Source: Brevundimonas sp.
GTDB taxonomy: Bacteria; Pseudomonadota; Alphaproteobacteria; Caulobacterales; Caulobacteraceae
Direction: 5' to 3'
Assembly (NCBI GenBank): GCA_015234495.1
Contig: JADGMZ010000306.1
Coordinates: 1 to 13,551, forward strand
Length of the DNA: 13,551 nucleotides
This document shows, piece by piece, positions 12,481-13,551 of this stretch; position 1 is the stretch's first letter; each line of letters begins with the position of its first letter. The translations under genes and the position numbers were made by a program. The notes under the pieces are model-generated. The model had not been told where the DNA came from and made no database searches. It saw only the letters and a program-made list of their open reading frames with translations.

Positions 12481-13551
12481 CTAGCGCGGCGGGTTGTGCT
12501 CCTCGAGGAATTCGATGGTCTCGGTCAGCATCCGGCGGCGGGTGGCGGGGAAGGTCATGTGGTGATCCTCGCCGTCGAGGGCGACCAGTTCGACATCCTT
12601 GCCCGCGGCGCGCATGGCCCGCTCCATGATCTGGCTCTGCTCGAACGGGACGACGGTGTCCTCGCGTCCGTGGATCAGCAGGACCGGACCGTCGATACGG
12701 GTGGCCAGCTGCGCCGGCGACCGCTCGGCCAGGGTCGGGTCGTTGTCGGTGGTCACCCCCATGAAGCGCTGCCAGTAGCGCATGCCGCTGTTGAAGCGGG
12801 CCCGGCCGCCGTGACGGCGCTCGGAGGCGAGGAAGGCGGTCAGGTCCGAAACGCCCGACACCGCCACGGCGCAGCGATAGACGCCCTTGTCCAGCGTCAT
12901 CCCGGCCAGGGCCGCATAGCCGCCGTAGCTGGAGCCGACGATGCAGACGCGGGCGGGATCGACCACGCCGCGCTCGGCGAGGTAGCGGACGCCGTCCGAA
13001 AGGTCGCTCTGCATCTTGCGGCCCCACTCGCCGTATCCGGCTTCCAGCAGATCCATGCCGAAGCCGTCGGAGCCGCGGAACTGGGGCTGGAACACGGCGT
13101 ACCCCCGAGAGGCCAAGGCCTGGGCCTTGTAGTCGAAGCCGGTGAAGTCGCGCGCCGCCGGACCGCCGTGCGGCAGCAGGACCAGCGGCAGGTTGCGCGC
13201 CTCGCGGCCGTTCGGGGTGGTCAGATAGCCGATCAGCTCGCGTCCATCGGCGGCGGAGTAGGCGACCACGCTGACCTGGGACACGTCGGTCGGGGCCAGG
13301 TCCGGATACTCACGCCCGATCAGGTTGACGCTCTGGCGCTCGGCGTCGAACAGATAGATCGATCCGGGCTCCCCGGCGCCCTCGGCGCGGAACAGCAGCA
13401 CGCTCAGGTCGTCATCGGCGTCGGACAGATACAGCTGGCTGCCGGCCAGACCGAGCTGCAGCTTCTCCCAGTTGGCCTGCAACTCCTCGTCGAACAGGGT
13501 GTAGGACTGGGTCAGGCCCTGCCGACTGAGGCCGACAAGCAGCCCCTGCCC
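12481..13551 (-). CDS. S9 family (prolyl oligopeptidase-type) serine peptidase, 5' partial
   Basis: The visible part is the last 356 residues, and the frame continues off the right edge. The first ~100 residues are the end of a beta-propeller-like region. From about residue 115 the alpha/beta-hydrolase peptidase domain follows: [11 protein letters not shown], then the nucleophile motif G-S-S208-Y-G-G-Y, Asp298 in H-G-R-E-D-T-V-V-P, and His330 in G-E-D-H-H-M. This is the complete Ser-Asp-His set in the order and spacing of S9 peptidases (acylaminoacyl-peptidase/DPP-like S9C type). The enzyme cleaves short peptides. Location cannot be judged without the N-terminus. The stop is 158 bp before rpmI on the same strand. 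Confidence 0.93.
   Translation of the reverse strand, partial: GQGLLVGLSRQGLTQSYTLFDEELQANWEKLQLGLAGSQLYLSDADDDLSVLLFRAEGAGEPGSIYLFDAERQSVNLIGREYPDLAPTDVSQVSVVAYSAADGRELIGYLTTPNGREARNLPLVLLPHGGPAARDFTGFDYKAQALASRGYAVFQPQFRGSDGFGMDLLEAGYGEWGRKMQSDLSDGVRYLAERGVVDPARVCIVGSSYGGYAALAGMTLDKGVYRCAVAVSGVSDLTAFLASERRHGGRARFNSGMRYWQRFMGVTTDNDPTLAERSPAQLATRIDGPVLLIHGREDTVVPFEQSQIMERAMRAAGKDVELVALDGEDHHMTFPATRRRMLTETIEFLEEHNPPR

Noticed and set aside
1..13551. CRISPR arrays, insertion sequences, prophage or toxin-antitoxin systems
   Set aside because: No regularly spaced repeats, transposase, integrase or phage genes and no toxin-antitoxin pairs were found. All genes have uniform high-GC codon use.

Overview
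The window is high-GC DNA from an alphaproteobacterium. Caulobacterales, and Brevundimonas in particular, is the best guess. The evidence is a DUF2794 protein, a DUF1134/EipA-family envelope protein, an rpmI-rplT-pheS-pheT block with no infC in front of it, very strong G/C bias at third codon positions, and a REP-like repeat with a 'CCGTCATCCTCG...CGAGG' core of a type I associate with this group. The genus is inferred from memory of family distributions and was not computed.

Left part (1-3119). The 3' end of an HtrA/Deg-type protease gene (PDZ region only) runs in from the left edge and ends at a hairpin. After a roughly 340-bp gap comes a DUF2794 gene closed by a strong GC hairpin. A Bax-inhibitor-1/YccA membrane protein lies on the minus strand. 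Divergent from it, on the plus strand, are thpR (RNA 2',3'-cyclic phosphodiesterase) and a GNAT acetyltransferase whose TTG start overlaps the thpR stop codon.

Middle part (3195-6888). Two nucleotide-sugar/SDR-type genes follow on the plus strand: a close relative of UDP-sulfoquinovose synthase (SqdB/SQD1) and, 10 bp later, an atypical YeeZ-like SDR. They converge on a minus-strand gene run across a 250-bp spacer holding a 33-nt inverted repeat. On the far side are a DUF1134 (EipA-like) gene with a lipoprotein signal and a UPF0114 (YqhA-like) membrane protein.

Right part (6340-13551, all minus strand). Read 5' to 3' on the minus strand, the order is: S9 prolyl-oligopeptidase-type peptidase (N-terminus off the window), structured leader, rpmI, rplT, terminator hairpin, dodecin, pheS, small protein A, small protein B, pheT, UPF0114 membrane protein. 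Genes from pheS to UPF0114 are tightly packed: TGATG overlap (pheS/A), 27-nt gap (A/B), GTGA overlap (B/pheT), 1-nt gap (pheT/UPF0114). They are therefore probably one translationally coupled operon.

The most unusual item is the pair of paralogous, uncharacterised, pentapeptide-like small proteins lying between the two subunits of phenylalanyl-tRNA synthetase. Next are the SqdB homologue without visible sulfolipid-pathway partners, the structured rpmI leader, the dodecin gene inside the ribosomal-protein/synthetase block, and the lipidated DUF1134 protein. I saw no phage, transposase, CRISPR, tRNA or rRNA.
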